Below the pieces are notes generated by a model. It searched no databases. It was not told the origin of the DNA and was given only the letters and a program-made list of their open reading frames with translations. Below are positions 32,171 to 43,119 of a stretch of DNA of 64,000 nucleotides, in pieces. A program made the translations under genes and the position numbers. The first letter of the stretch is position 1. Each line of letters opens with the position of its first letter. Source of the stretch: Ulva prolifera (Eukaryota > Chlorophyta > Ulvophyceae > Ulvales > Ulvaceae); NCBI GenBank assembly GCA_023078555.1, contig CM041199.1:3530513-3594512 (forward strand), written 5' to 3'.

Positions 32171-34600
32171 TTACGGCGCCAGGGCTCCGGGTGGATCCAG
32201 ACGGGCGCCGACCACTTGGTGCCGCGGATGACAGGACAGGCCGTGTGCGTTGCGGCGACGTCGGCGGAGCCGTCAGGCAGCTGGTCGAAGAAGAGCAGCG
32301 CGGCGCCGCGCTTCGGCTTCAGGCCGACGTGGCCCTGGGCACACGGCGACGCGTCCGCGAGGCCGGCCGCAAGCGAGGGGTCCAGCCACGTGCCCTATAG
32401 CCACGCTATATTTTTCCAGGTTCCTTCTACTTCGTGAGAGTGCGCTGTGAGGCAGGAGGCACACGCGGGGGGTTGGCTATCTCTCATATGTGAGCGACGC
32501 ACTTCGACGAGTCGATATGTGATTACAGAGGAGCCAACGGGAATAGACTGACACAAGAACGGAATCTCGTCCGAATCAAAAGCGAGTCGGGAAGTGGCCT
32601 GCGGGTGGCGGCCCCATGCCATGTTGCACATGCATCGCGTGGAGCACAGGGCGCATATGCGTGAGCCACCGTGGGCTCAACCGCCCGAGGAGCAGCTGTG
32701 GATAGCACGCGGCAAGCGCGATGCCACGACGAGACACAGCTGTGCCCTGCGCCATTGCAAGCAGTACTACTCGATGGTTTACCTAGCACGCCGCGATTCG
32801 CAAGAAGGACTCCGAGGGGTGGCTATTGGGTAGATCCAGGAGTCCTGAGAGCTTCCGACAAGGGGGGTGTATGTCACATACCGTTAACATGACACTCTGC
32901 CGGTGACATCCATCCATGGCAATTGTAATTAATGATGACAATGCTGTCGACTCAAGAAAAGCAGAGACCTGCCTGGTGCTCGACCTGCTGCGTTCATTGC
33001 GGGAATCACTTTGCCACCCGTGGCCACAGGCTCTGTGGTTGTTTTGTTGCTGTGTGTTGGTTGATTTGTGTATTTGCTCTGCCATACAATGGCCCGAGAT
33101 GTTGTAAGTTGGATACAGTCAATCTATTGTGACTGCAACGAGTGGGTCCACCTTGGCAGGTGGGCAGGAGAGAGGGAGGTACCTGCGGGAAGATGGTTTC
33201 GCCGCCGTACTCGGGCTCGTTGAGGTACATGAGGCACGTCGCGAGCCGCCCGAGGCCGTCCATGTGGGCGCCGTACTTCTGGCCGTCCACGTACCGCAGC
33301 ACCTGCACGCAGCACGCAGCATGGCCCTTCGCCTTCACGGCGGCACCCGCCCCCGGCATGCTGCCGCGCACCGCGAGCTGCTGTGCGGGGGAGGGGCGCT
33401 ACGGAGTGCTGTACGTGGAGCTTCACGAAGAGCAGACAGAAGTACCACAGTGATTATATGCAAGTGGGGCTGAATGAAACAGCCCATTGATGTGACGAGG
33501 GTCCAGAGATCAAGGATCCGGAAATCTATTACAATTGGCGACGAGGCAAGGCGGCGGGGGAGAGGGGGAAGGGGGCGTGAGCTCGTACCTGCATGTCTTC
33601 CTGCTGGACGACGGTCGTGTTGCTCCACGCCGCGATGCGCTGCTCGATGGCTGCAAACGTCTCGTCGCGCATGCGTGGGACAAACATGCCGTAGGAGGTG
33701 CGGATGCTGTCGATCGCGCCGGCGCCGCCCTTGCCGACGACACTGCTGCGCTTCATCTGCGGGGCGGCCGTCTGCACAGCACACAGCGCGGGTTGGACTG
33801 CGGCCAGGGAGTGGACACGTGTGAGCCATGCGCGATGGGTGCGATGAGTTGTGGAATGCCTGGGAAAGAAAGTACACTTCAGCTGGGTTGATTGTGGCCC
33901 TGCAGGAGCCGATAGCTAGCTATCTTTTGGCGACAATGAAGAGAGTGAAGAGACTGGAGCTCTATTGGAGCTGTATTTCCCAATCCTACAGAGCGAATTT
34001 ATATTTACTTTACTTTACAGAGCGAACAGACTGAAGCAAGGTCCATCCACACGAGGTCAAAATTCCCCTTCACTGGCACACGGTGTTCATGTGCTGAAAC
34101 ATCAGCCAGAGCTCTATTTGAGTCCCTAACATCGCTGCGCGGTGCTCTCTGGGCATACACGAGAGCTTCGCTGTAGGGACTGTGACTGACTGACTTTGAC
34201 TATCTCATTGATCGGCGTCATCGAAGCTAGTCAGGGGCAGGAAATGTTCCCAAAAGACACGCAACTCGATGAACAGGGCATGCAAAGACGGAGCAAAGCT
34301 TGCTGTTTCGCTGCGTCGTTCAACAATGTGGATCAGAGTTCACACCTCCAGGATATGGTCAACCTCCGCATCTGAGAGAAAATTATAGTAAACGAAGGCC
34401 TTCGGACTCTCTGAGATTTGCACGACGTATGGCTTTTTCCGGCTCTCGTCAAACTCGCCGAAGACGAGGCCCTGGTCGTAGTTGTCGCCCAGCCAGCCGA
34501 TCAGGCTCTCTTCTTTCTCGGGCGCTGGCCGCATACCGCTCACCGAGACCACGCCATGTAGCAGCGACAGAACAGACAAAAAAGCTGCTGTGCGGACCAT
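31657..34600 (-). CDS. prolyl 4-hydroxylase with C-terminal ShKT domain
   Basis: An Fe(II)/2-oxoglutarate dioxygenase that hydroxylates proline in secreted proteins such as wall hydroxyproline-rich glycoproteins, in ER/Golgi. Exons (minus): 34600-34346, 33771-33589, 33302-33183, 32394-32175 and 31946-31657. All phases agree; 355 residues. Residues 1-21 form a signal peptide or anchor ([20 protein letters not shown]). Exon 2 has [20 protein letters not shown]. Exon 3 holds the iron ligands of the HxD motif ([10 protein letters not shown]) and [20 protein letters not shown]. Exon 4 holds the distal iron His and the 2-oxoglutarate Lys ([19 protein letters not shown]). Exon 5 adds a six-Cys ShKT domain ([20 protein letters not shown] to [11 protein letters not shown]), as in plant and algal enzymes. 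Exon 1 has balanced composition and later exons are GC-rich. Intron 4 begins GTAAG followed at once by a 29-bp C run on the coding strand. Confidence 0.92.
32141..32169 (+). repeat. 29-bp G homopolymer at an intron start
   Basis: Twenty-nine G on the plus strand, so 29 C on the coding strand, begin one base after GTAAG at the 5' splice site of prolyl hydroxylase intron 4 (32174). U1 pairing therefore borders a homopolymer. Length should be confirmed. Confidence 0.85.
32521..32592 (-). repeat. family-2 retroposon copy in an intron
   Basis: On the minus strand it reads TTTTGATTCGGACGAGATTC, CGTTCTTGTGTCAGTCTATT, then CCCGTTGGCTCCTCTGTAATC, the family-2 order with substitutions. It lies in intron 3 of the prolyl hydroxylase gene (33182-32395). 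Confidence 0.55.
33061..33107 (+). repeat. family-3 retroposon fragment in an intron
   Basis: TTTGCTCTGCCATACAATGG followed by CCCGAGATGTTGTAAG matches family 3. It sits in prolyl hydroxylase intron 3. A GTTTTGTTGCTGTGTGTTGG stretch directly upstream is shared in kind with the reversed copy at 62521-62580, so the element extends to about 33037. Confidence 0.55.
33987..34026 (+). mobile_element. extreme 5'-truncated SINE insertion with 11-bp target duplication
   Basis: TACAGAGCGAA at 33987-33997 recurs exactly at 34016-34026. Between them are only 18 bp, TTTATATTTACTTTACTT, which match the 3' tail of the family-1 SINE (AGATTTACTTTACTTTAC). This is an insertion in which reverse transcription stopped almost at once. 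It lies in prolyl hydroxylase intron 1. Confidence 0.7.
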
Positions 34601-36452
34601 GTTTGAGTGTCGACTTTCCGTCGCGTGTACTGATGTTCACAGCTGTTGCGTATCTGCAGCTGCACAAGCGAGGCTTTTTCTGCGGAGAACTTGGATCCAA
34701 TGGTTGGCCAAAGCGCCCTTTCGACTATCACAAACGATATATCGCTCAGAAGATTCAGTGAATGTGTAAATGGATCTGTATTCCATAGCTGTCGAGCTGC
34801 ATTAGGCACACCTGATTCAAGAAGACAGGTCCGACAGCAGGTTCAGAAATGCAAGCAGCTGAGCTGCAGGACTGGCAAAGGTCTACAAAAATCCGTGATC
34901 AGACCGCAACGCTACACAGTATTATGTGTAATCTGTATCAAGGCCTGCTTCGTCGGTGGGAACGACCTGTTCGACGTTTATGTGAAGCATTCAAAAGTCG
35001 CGCAGCTGCAAGTGAAAGCCATCGTCATCGTGGGCACAGTTCTGTACACGCCTGATGTATGAATCGACACAGGAATGTGCTGCATGGGACAGTGCCTGAT
35101 GCGGCCTCGAGGCGTGGCGCATCAATGTTCAATGTTGAAGCAATGCTGCATTTTGAATGAATATGGCATGTCCGGTGCACGTGTCACACGGTTTCGGAAA
35201 CGTCCCGGAATTCATCAATTTATTTGATGTCGGCGCGGCCGGTCACGTGTTGCAATGCCAGAGGCAGGTGCAAGCCTGCAAGCATGCACGGCATGCACTC
35301 GTACACCAGTCGCCCTGTGTGACTGCCAGCCTCGGCACAACTTACAGTCATTTCCCAACCTTACATTCCTGTCAGCTGGCTCGGAAGAAATCATTGCAGT
35401 GATTTTGCTGCTTCTTGCTTCAACCCCAAGCTCTCATGTCGCGTTCCTGCAACGTTCTACGCTGTGAATCACCAATTGTGTTTCATATCCCACTGGGATG
35501 AATTAGGATCATCCCAATCATGACAATTGCAATCATCTGTGCTCCATTGCAGCGAGTGAGACGTCACAAAGCACTACAGGTATTGCACCAAAATACAGCG
35601 CAACAAACCACAGAAACACTGCCCCAGGAACAGAACTCGATACTGGCTCTCTTAAGAATTCAGCCACTCTGGCAGCCTCCAGAGATCTCGGGACCAGCCC
35701 CCAGCGCACCGCCATGCGCTCTTCTCGCACACCACCAATTCAAGCTCCCAACAGCGCCACTCGGACGCACTGAGTCCCCCAGCCGCCACTTACGCGGCAA
35801 AGCGCTTCGCGTCGACGGATCCCGACCTTCATCGGATGTCCACAAGCTTGCACACTGCAGGGGGTTCGAAATTCCGCCGCCTTAACTGACGAATAAGATA
35901 TATATGATGCCCCACTCCCCCCACTTCCCCCCGGCCGGGCACCCGGGGCCGGTGACCTGCGAGCGGAAAGAGACCCTTCAGCAGCAGCGTCAAGATCGCT
36001 TTGTCCGCGCGATGTGCTATCAACAGGGCAGCAGCACACACACCAGGCGGCCGGCCGCGCGGCAGAGAGTGTCATGAATAGTTTGCACATCGCGTGTACA
36101 AGTGACCAGTGTTGCTTCGCCGGGCCCGATGATCACACGGAGTTCTGATTGCTCAGGCCTGCACATGCAGGCAGCTGCTGACCCTAGCTGCTGCCACATC
36201 AGCAAGCCTGTTGAGGGACGAAAGCGCAGCTGCGCCGGCCCGCACACATGTCGCAAATGCATGCCACAGCGAGACAATGTGTGTGGGGATGCGCTGACTC
36301 AAGCCCGGCCGTGTCTCTTGCGCTTGTGCGGCTCAGCAGCCTCCGCAGAGGCGCCATCGCGACGCACTGCGGCGTGGGTGATAGAGCCGGCGGGCGACAA
36401 AGAGATCTGCAGACACCCGCCGGCGGGTGTCGGCCGCATGGCGTGGGTGTAG

Positions 36453-36738
36453 AGTAAAATAATATAAATCTGGATTACTTAGCCGATCCCTTTGAAAGAC
36501 GTTGACAACTCTGAACGGACGGCCCACAGATCGAAGGGGTGAACCACCTGGAAAACCCCTCAGACGACCGTACGCAACTCGCAGGGCCTCCTTCTGTGCT
36601 AGGCGAGGCGGTCACGTACAGCTGTTTCAAATCCCCAGGCCAAGGCCTTGGCGCAAAAGCGCACGTAGACTCGTACCCACGGCCTCCTGAAAAGCAGGTG
36701 GTAGCTTTCATACTGTCCTCAACCCATTGGACCAGATT
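36453..36738 (-). repeat. full-length tRNA-derived SINE (family 1), copy 1
   Basis: On the minus strand the element starts near TGGTCCAATGGG (36736-36725), which fits the pol III A box TRGCNNARYNGG with one mismatch. About 45 bases later GGGTACGAGTCT fits the B box GGTTCRANYCC loosely, and CCTGC...GGAGG lies between like an anticodon stem. The body follows (GTGACCGCCTCGCCTAGCAC, GGTCGTCTGAGGGG, CCAGGTGGTTCACCCCTTCG). It ends GGATCGGCTAAGTAATCCAG and a TTTATATTATTTTAC tail. It aligns along its length with 37898-38170. The element is non-coding and would need a LINE partner for mobility. Confidence 0.75.
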
Positions 36739-37897
36739 GGGCGTATGCTAATATCTTGAGCCTCTGCACCTATCCACTGCAGATGTGTGCGCAGTGGTCC
36801 TGTTGCCAGGACGTCCCATGTGGTCAATTCTTGGCGCTGTGCACATGATGCTGTCATATTCACCTGTCCTGGGAGACGTTCTCAACATAGTTGCGGACGA
36901 GCTCAGAGGCTCTGGTTGCTGAATCCGGGGTCCATAAGACTGGGCAGACTGAAATTCATTGAGTATGCCTCCAGGGTCCTGCAGCAGGTGCCCTGGGACA
37001 TGACGCGGATGATACATTTGAGGCGTCGTTCTTGGGATGTGTGTTGTGTCTTTCTTTGGAGCACTTGTCCTTGTGTATTGCCTACGAAGGTGCCGTGAAT
37101 CTGCAGCTGCATGGAATGCGACCAGCTATCTGAAACTACGACACCAACGGATGCGCGCATGGTCTGGCCCAAACAAGACATTGATTACATAAATGCCAGT
37201 GCGCCACATGTATGCCCGGCGCGTACGACCTCCCTCGAATGCATTCAGCAGCTGGCCACTATCTCAGGCACGCAGGACGACGCTGTGCCGTGAGCAGCAT
37301 GCGCAATACAGCCCTCGCAATTGTTTCATTTGATGCACAGTTAGCAAGTGCCGCTACCTGATAGGCTGTGGCGTGGATGAGACTACAAGCAGAACGGACG
37401 GTCTGAGAGTACCGCCCGATGCAAGCTCGTGTGACATGAGCCCGCCTAAATTCAATCAGCAGTAGCATAAGAGACAGATGTTTTTCCAGTCGCCGTTTGG
37501 TCAACGGGAGGACATGTGCGGCAAGAAGCGCTCTCGAAGCAGCGTACACTCGCACCCGGCAAACGCGGCGATCCTAGTCTCTCCACAGGCAGCACAAATC
37601 CACGATGGGTCAAACCTGACTTCAATCTCGTCATCTGCGGCGCAGAGGAGCCAGGTGCTGACACGGGCTCTGGGAGATGCGACAGGCGCGGGCTGCAGTG
37701 TTCCGACCGGCTTCCCAGCGGAACAGATCGAGCTGTGGGCGAACTACACGCGAATGCCGCGGGTGTTTATGACACGGTCGTGCCTTCTCAGTATCCTCTC
37801 AGTACTCGAGGTGTGTCACCATATGTGGTGTCGCGGCTCACTACTTTCGAGAGCGCTCAGCCCAAAGTGGCCATGGGCACTGCGCCTGCTGGAGTGT

Positions 37898-38170
37898 TGT
37901 AAAGTAAAGTAAAGTAAATCTAAATTTACTGAGCCGTATCCTATTGGACATTGACAACTCCGAGTTAACGGGACCACATATGCCGAAGGGGTAAACCACC
38001 TGGAAACCCCCCTCAGACGACCGTACGCAACTCACAGGGCCTCCTCCTGTGCTAAGCGAGGTGGTCACGTACGGCAAATTCCCCAAAGCACACGCAGAAT
38101 CGAACCCACGACCTCCTGAAACGGAGGGGGTAGCTTGTAATCCGTCCTCAACCCATTGGACCCATTGTTG
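37898..38170 (-). repeat. full-length tRNA-derived SINE (family 1), copy 2
   Basis: On the minus strand: GGTCCAATGGGTTGAGGACG (A-box region), then GGTTCGATTCT at 38106-38096, a near-perfect B box. The conserved body follows, then GTTGTCAATGTCCAATAGGA, TACGGCTCAGTAAATTTAGA and a TTTACTTTACTTTAC tail at 37912-37898. The tail is a pentanucleotide repeat. TGTTG occurs on both flanks and may be the remains of a target duplication. The tRNA-like head does not fold as a complete modern tRNA, so it is annotated as a SINE, not a tRNA gene. Confidence 0.8.
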
Positions 38171-38331
38171 TTGCAAAGCGATGTTGCAACGAATCGGATG
38201 CATCCACATGTCATCACCGCTTGTTTGTCGGACGAGGGACGACTCCATCAACATGCAGGGCATGAGGTCCCTGTCGTGCTGCACTATGGGGTGCATGTAC
38301 ATACGTATGTCATATATATAACATTTACATA

Positions 38332-38412
38332 TGTACAAGTAGATCTGAATGTACTGATCCGTATCCTGAAGAGGACATTGACAACTCCGAATCAACGGGA
38401 CCACACTTGCCG
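38332..38412 (-). repeat. 3' fragment of tRNA-derived SINE (family 1)
   Basis: GTAGATCTGAATGTACTGAT, CCGTATCCTGAAGAGGACAT and TGACAACTCCGAATCAACGG on the plus strand are the reversed family-1 3' end. The copy carries the subfamily variant CTGAAGAGG where copy 2 has CTATTGG. Confidence 0.7.
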
Positions 38413-39018
38413 TATGTGACGCTGCTTCAGTGTGGCTGTGTCTGGATCCACTGAGCCGCATTGTGGGTGTGGGGGCTTGAGAGCGGGTGCTGCCGTCGCG
38501 CGGATTGGTGTGTTCTGCGTGTTGCTGGCTGCGTGTGTGTGCGGTTCCCCTGGTTGTTGCCCGCGGTGCTACCTGCCTTGCTTGCTTTGTCCTTGTAACA
38601 CTGAGCCGCACCTGTGCGGACGCTTGGCTGAGAGGAAGTGGCCTACTGTGTCTGCCTGCGCCCGTTCACTGCCCGTTCCATCTTCTGAGACACTCTCGCC
38701 TCAACAGAGCACCGCCGCATCGCCTGTTGGCGCCATGCTCGCACGTTGTGTCCGGTTTGAGCCAAGACCTTGTCGCTGATGCTGCTAGCACTGCTTGAAT
38801 CACCGAAATGCTGAGTGCTCCGCATTCCCGGTGGACACGTTTCAGGCCTGAGTGCCAGCCCCCCTGTGCGGGGTCCACACGCCTGCCTGCCAGAGCTTGT
38901 TGGATCGGTGCTTGTCCTTGTAAGCTGCCTGATTGATTGATGTGCAGCCTCCGACTCGGAGTCATGCATGCAGGAGCTCGTGTCTGCCCAATAGTGTTGC
39001 CTATATGGTATATTATAT

Positions 39019-39459
39019 ATGCAGGCCTTCGCTGCCTGCGCCTGCGGAGTCCGCAGTGCGGACACAGCCATGACAGTGCGCAGCTACAATTGTTGTCCGA
39101 CATCCGTGCAGGTAGCAGATATGCTGAATGACGCCACATCTGTGACAAGCATGTGCAACGCCCTGGCACTCGAGTACGTGGCTCCGCTAGCACCTGCAAC
39201 CACTCAACAACCACACCCCGATGCTGCCGGCGCGCCCAGGAAAGCGAAGCGGAAGCCGCGAGGCTGCAAGCACCCTCAGCCGTGCCTGGCTGTCCGCCAC
39301 GCGTTCCTCTGGGGAGCAGGGCCGGCCTCGGGGGCCGAGCTGAGGGAGGTCGGCCCTCCGGAGGCACATGTGCGCGGCTGGCGCGCAGCTGCGCGAACCA
39401 AGCACACCTCTGCGGCGCCGCATGTCCGGCCCCAGGACAAGCCAGAGACAGTGCTCAAG
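39019..39459 (+). CDS. possible exon, uncharacterised
   Basis: A frame open from the acceptor-like ATATATGCAG (ends 39022) to AAG|GTGCGCCTG at 39460. That donor has the GTGCGC form used by other GC-rich introns here. The translation (DMLNDATSVTSMCNALALEY, then a Lys/Arg/Pro-rich part) matches nothing I know. It ends in phase 0 and could splice to GAGCCACCG at 40091 of the leucine-rich-repeat gene, but this link is speculative. Confidence 0.25.
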
Positions 39460-39946
39460 GTGCGCCTGCCGCCAGAAACATAGATGATGTTCGACAAGGT
39501 CACAATGGCGAGACAGGACGCACCGCAGTCTTTTTGATGGAGGCATTGCTGTGGTGCTTTATTATACAGGGACAAAGCCCGAGAGGCAGGTAGCACCAGA
39601 GGGCGCAACACCCCCACACAACCACCAATCGCTGTCGTGCGCACCCGTGAGCGGCGGATTCGGCCAAAGCACCGCCGTGGAGACCATAGAGCAGCGTTGT
39701 GTCGCGTGGGGCAGCGTCGCGTGCCGGGCCCGGTCCCAAAGAATGCTCAGGACCACTCTTCGGAGGCCAGCCCCTGACGCGGAGTGCCGCACGGCGCCCC
39801 ACACTGCTATAGAGCTGTGGCCTCCCTGGGATGCCTCCATGTGAAGTTCACAGCGTCGAGGGCAGCCGTACAGATGCCGCAAGGCGACTCAGCACTGCTG
39901 TAGAGTTGTACTCGGAGGCTTCCCGTGAGTACTTCACGCGCACGGC

Positions 39947-42400
39947 ATGGTGGTGTCAGCCTCAGGGACAGAGTGCTCCTGTGGTTGCTTTGCAGGCGGC
40001 TGGAATATGCATGCATGCATGCATGCATGCATGCGCCCCGGCCCCTGTGGTGCAGGCATCAAGGTGGCCCAGGGGCCGCCACTGCCGCAGGAGCCACCGC
40101 CCACTGCTCTAGATCCACATGCAGCATTCGTTCCTTTCAGCGGCGCTCCGGGGCTGAGCACGTCAAGGGCATCATGCATTGCAGGAGTACCTCTGCTCGA
40201 GGATGTGGCAGCTGCGCTGCGGTTGCAACTGACTCTGGAGGGCGTGCCAGTATGGGTATTCGATTCACAAGATCTGGTCACCATTCAACGCTGCTGCCCG
40301 CCCCTGCAGGCACTGGAGGCACTCCCGGAGCACCTCCTGCTGCGCGTGCTGCGCGCCTGGGCCGCCCCTCTCCCCACCCAGCTGGCCACGCTGCCGCGTC
40401 GCATGCATGCGGCCGTCGTCACCGCGGCCAATCCCTCCGTGGACTCGAGCCGCTCCGTCTCGCTTGGCATGCTCGATCCGGTAGCATTCCGCCGCGCGCT
40501 GCGTGCTGTGGCCGCCCTTGCCAGCATGCGGCGCGTGGACAGCGTCACCCTTCCCCCGCCGCTTCGCTCTGCCCGAAACACTCAGGCCTCCAACTGCATG
40601 GAGCCCATGCATCTGGTGCTCCGCCACCTGCGCCCCCTTGCAGCCATCACCGCCCTGCACCTGGCGGAGATGCCTCGGAGCTGGCTGGGGAGCAATGATG
40701 TGCATCAGCTGTCATGCATTGCGTCCATGCGGCAACTCCGCGCCGTCGGCGTCGCCGACTTGAAGCAGACCCTCGTCCCGGCCCTTTTAGCCTCCCTCGC
40801 TCATATGCCACAGCTGCACGAGCTGCACCTTGGCATCTGCATGGTTCCATTTCTGGTGGACGGCGGTTGGGGCGGGGCCGGCCCGGCGCGTGAGCTCACC
40901 GCACTGTCCACCCTCGAAGCTGTGAACCTCAAGCTCCAGTACAAGGTGCTACAGCTCCGACAGCATGCCGGAGCTGCGGACGCCGCCGCGCCGCTGCTGT
41001 GTGCTGTGGAAGAGAAGCGGGTCAGCCTCGAGCAGCAACACTTCTGGTGGGAGGGAAAGAGGCGCCCGGCCGACGTGCTGGGCGCGCTGTGTGCTGCGGC
41101 CCCACGGCTGGACCTCACGCGCTGCGCCGTTGAAGAGCGCGGCCACGGCTGCTACCAGTACCTGGCGCCTCCTGCAGTCGAGGCCCTGTGGGGTGCACTG
41201 ATGACAACGCCCACGGGCGGCGCGCCTGTTGTCATTCAGATGTTGAACGCGGCGATCTCGCGCGCCGGCATGTGTGTGGACCCCACAACAGACACGGTCG
41301 CCGCGCCGCCGGTCATGCTGCGGAATCTGCCGGGTCTGCAGAGGCTCGCCGTGCATGCGTCAGAGGAGCGGCCGCTCGACGGCGGATCTGCCGCGGAGCT
41401 CGCGGGCCAGCTGCATACGCTGTCGCGCCTGACGGCGCTGGACTGCGCTATGGCTCCGCTTGGCCGCGCCGCGGCGGCGCAGCTGCTGCCGCGCCTCGGC
41501 GCGCTCAGCGCGCTGCGGGACCTGCAGCTGGAGTGGTGCTGCATCGGCCCGGACGGAGGGGAGGCGCTCGCGGCCGCACTGCCGCAGCTCACCGCGCTGC
41601 GGTACCTCGACCTCGACCGGAACGACCTAGGTGAGCGGGGGTGCGTGGCGGTGATGGCCGCGTTGGCTCCCGCCGCAGCCGCAGGCATTTCCTCCCTTGT
41701 TCTCGGCTGGAACGCCGTTGGCATCGGCGGCGCAGCGGCGCTGGCAGCGAGGTTGCCCAGCCTGACCTCGTTGCGAGACCTGCGTCTTGCGGCAAACCGG
41801 ATCATGGGGCGTGACGGGGTGGCGGCGCTGATGGGCGGGCTGGCGGCGCATTGTGTTCGACTGACCGCGCTGGGCACGCTGGACCTCCAGCGGAACTTCC
41901 TCGAATGCGACGGTGCTGCCGCGCTCGCAGAGCTGCTGCAGATGCTCCCAAACCTGGCCTTTCTTTACCTGCAGGCGAATGCAATTGGCGCTCGTGGGAT
42001 GCAGACCCTGGCGCAGCGGCTCGTGCACATGCCGCACCTGATGGATCTTCAACTGGCGTACAACTGTGCGGGAGACGCGGGGGCGCGGGCGCTGGCGCGC
42101 ATGCTGAGCAGGCGCACGCCGGTACTGGATGCTCGGAAAGCGCATGTGCAAATCAACCTAGAGCACAATGGGGTGGGGGATGCGGGCGCGATCGTGCTTG
42201 CGGAGGCGTTGCTTGGTGTGGTGCAGTGCAGCACGGCCGTGTTCCATGTGGTGTTGCATGGGAACGAGATCAGCGCCGGCGTGTGGTACGACGTCTCGCG
42301 GAGAACGGCACGTGCCAATCGTCGCCTCGGGCTCTGCGCTGGTGAGTACTGCATGGATTATGTCAGCCGAGAGGAAATGCTTGAACTGATGGCTGGGTGA
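39947..42400 (+). CDS. leucine-rich-repeat protein of the ribonuclease-inhibitor type, possible F-box-like start
   Basis: A single GC-rich open frame of up to 817 codons, stop at 42400. The first ~40 codons cross a TGCA repeat, so the real start is probably an acceptor or ATG further on (for example after CTGCCGCAG at 40091). ALEALPEHLLLRVLRAWAAP near residue 120 is F-box-like. From about residue 220 Leu-rich repeats appear. The second half has regular 28-residue ribonuclease-inhibitor repeats: LTALRYLDLDRNDLGERGC, ISSLVLGWNAVGIGGAAALA, LRDLRLAANRIMGRDGVAAL, LGTLDLQRNFLECDGAAAL and LAFLYLQANAIGARGMQTLA. Such horseshoe domains bind proteins; if the F-box is real, the protein would be a ubiquitin-ligase adaptor. 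There is no signal peptide, NACHT or kinase domain. Confidence 0.8.
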   Translation: MVVSASGTECSCGCFAGGWNMHACMHACMRPGPCGAGIKVAQGPPLPQEPPPTALDPHAAFVPFSGAPGLSTSRASCIAGVPLLEDVAAALRLQLTLEGVPVWVFDSQDLVTIQRCCPPLQALEALPEHLLLRVLRAWAAPLPTQLATLPRRMHAAVVTAANPSVDSSRSVSLGMLDPVAFRRALRAVAALASMRRVDSVTLPPPLRSARNTQASNCMEPMHLVLRHLRPLAAITALHLAEMPRSWLGSNDVHQLSCIASMRQLRAVGVADLKQTLVPALLASLAHMPQLHELHLGICMVPFLVDGGWGGAGPARELTALSTLEAVNLKLQYKVLQLRQHAGAADAAAPLLCAVEEKRVSLEQQHFWWEGKRRPADVLGALCAAAPRLDLTRCAVEERGHGCYQYLAPPAVEALWGALMTTPTGGAPVVIQMLNAAISRAGMCVDPTTDTVAAPPVMLRNLPGLQRLAVHASEERPLDGGSAAELAGQLHTLSRLTALDCAMAPLGRAAAAQLLPRLGALSALRDLQLEWCCIGPDGGEALAAALPQLTALRYLDLDRNDLGERGCVAVMAALAPAAAAGISSLVLGWNAVGIGGAAALAARLPSLTSLRDLRLAANRIMGRDGVAALMGGLAAHCVRLTALGTLDLQRNFLECDGAAALAELLQMLPNLAFLYLQANAIGARGMQTLAQRLVHMPHLMDLQLAYNCAGDAGARALARMLSRRTPVLDARKAHVQINLEHNGVGDAGAIVLAEALLGVVQCSTAVFHVVLHGNEISAGVWYDVSRRTARANRRLGLCAGEYCMDYVSREEMLELMAG
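40007..40034 (+). repeat. TGCA tetranucleotide repeat
   Basis: About seven perfect TGCA units. They sit at the nominal 5' end of the leucine-rich-repeat frame, where they would encode Met-His-Ala-Cys repeats. TGCATG-rich sequence also precedes many 3' splice sites in the window. Confidence 0.9.
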
Positions 42401-43119
42401 CGCTTGTGCCGCTCGTTGATATGGAGGTGCAGAGCTGAAGGTCTGTGCTGCTGCTTTGTAGTCAATGCCAGGTGAAGTAGAGTAAGTCCGGGTTTCCTGA
42501 AGATGCCATTGACAGCTCCGACGAAACTGGACGGGAATGTGCCTTAGCTGAGATGCGCTGCAAAAAGCTTCTTTTCTACAAGCTGCTCGCTGACATATGC
42601 TTTGGTGTGAGGTTGCAAGTGACATCAGAGCCAGCGCAGCAAACAAGCAAACTTGAAAGACACGATAATATGTTGAGCACAGGCCGGTTGCACATGAGAC
42701 CTCATGCACCAGGGGCTGTTTCGCACGGCCCTTGTTCCGCGCCCAAGCTATGAACAACTCAGCCCCCAGTACGTGGCAGACAGCGCCCTGATCGCGATGA
42801 TGCCCGACGTGACCGTCGTGACTATGCCAACACCACTCACCTGCAACCCTGTGGCCACTCTTGGCCAGCGGGCTTGCCTACACTGTTCCACTGAATCTCA
42901 CAAGTAGCCGGTACAGCAGTCGCACTCGAAATAAGATGTTTACCAGCTTGCACGTGCGCGTGCCTAGATTGTATTATGCGTTTGATTGCTGTTTGAGGGA
43001 GCAACAGGCTCGTCAGTGCAAGCTTCGCATGTCCGGTCTTGAACGTGGACGTCCGTACACAAAGCAAGCGCCGGAATATATCACATGGTGATGTGAATGA
43101 GGTGGCAATTCATCTGTAC
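42401..43119. other. intergenic region with a SINE fragment
   Basis: 3' flank of the leucine-rich-repeat gene and 5' flank of MutS2. The SINE fragment at 42473-42540 (minus orientation: CCGGGTTTCCTGAAGATGCC, ATTGACAGCTCCGACG on the plus strand) is diverged. No gene is seen. Confidence 0.55.

Larger units (their letters stand above)
34601..39018. other. intergenic region with SINEs; one weak plus-strand frame
   Basis: Upstream of the minus-strand prolyl hydroxylase, the frame 34818-35055 (+) with ATG at 34849 reads ELQDWQRSTKIRDQTATLHS, NLYQGLLRRWERPVRRLCEA and a basic tail. It could be an exon of a divergent gene, but nothing supports a function. The frames at 37478-37912 overlap each other and end in a SINE tail. 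The rest holds SINE copies listed separately and no recognised gene. Confidence 0.4.

Noticed and set aside
36475-36711. 78-codon minus-strand frame
   Set aside because: It lies entirely within SINE copy 1 and a similar shadow occurs in copy 2. It is non-coding.
38096-38165. tRNA gene on the minus strand
   Set aside because: A and B boxes are present but the acceptor stem and a seven-base anticodon loop do not form. The sequence continues into a repeated body, so it is a SINE head.
39925-40698. 257-codon plus-strand frame overlapping the leucine-rich-repeat gene
   Set aside because: A different frame over the same GC-rich exon. The F-box-like and LRR motifs are in the 39947 frame.
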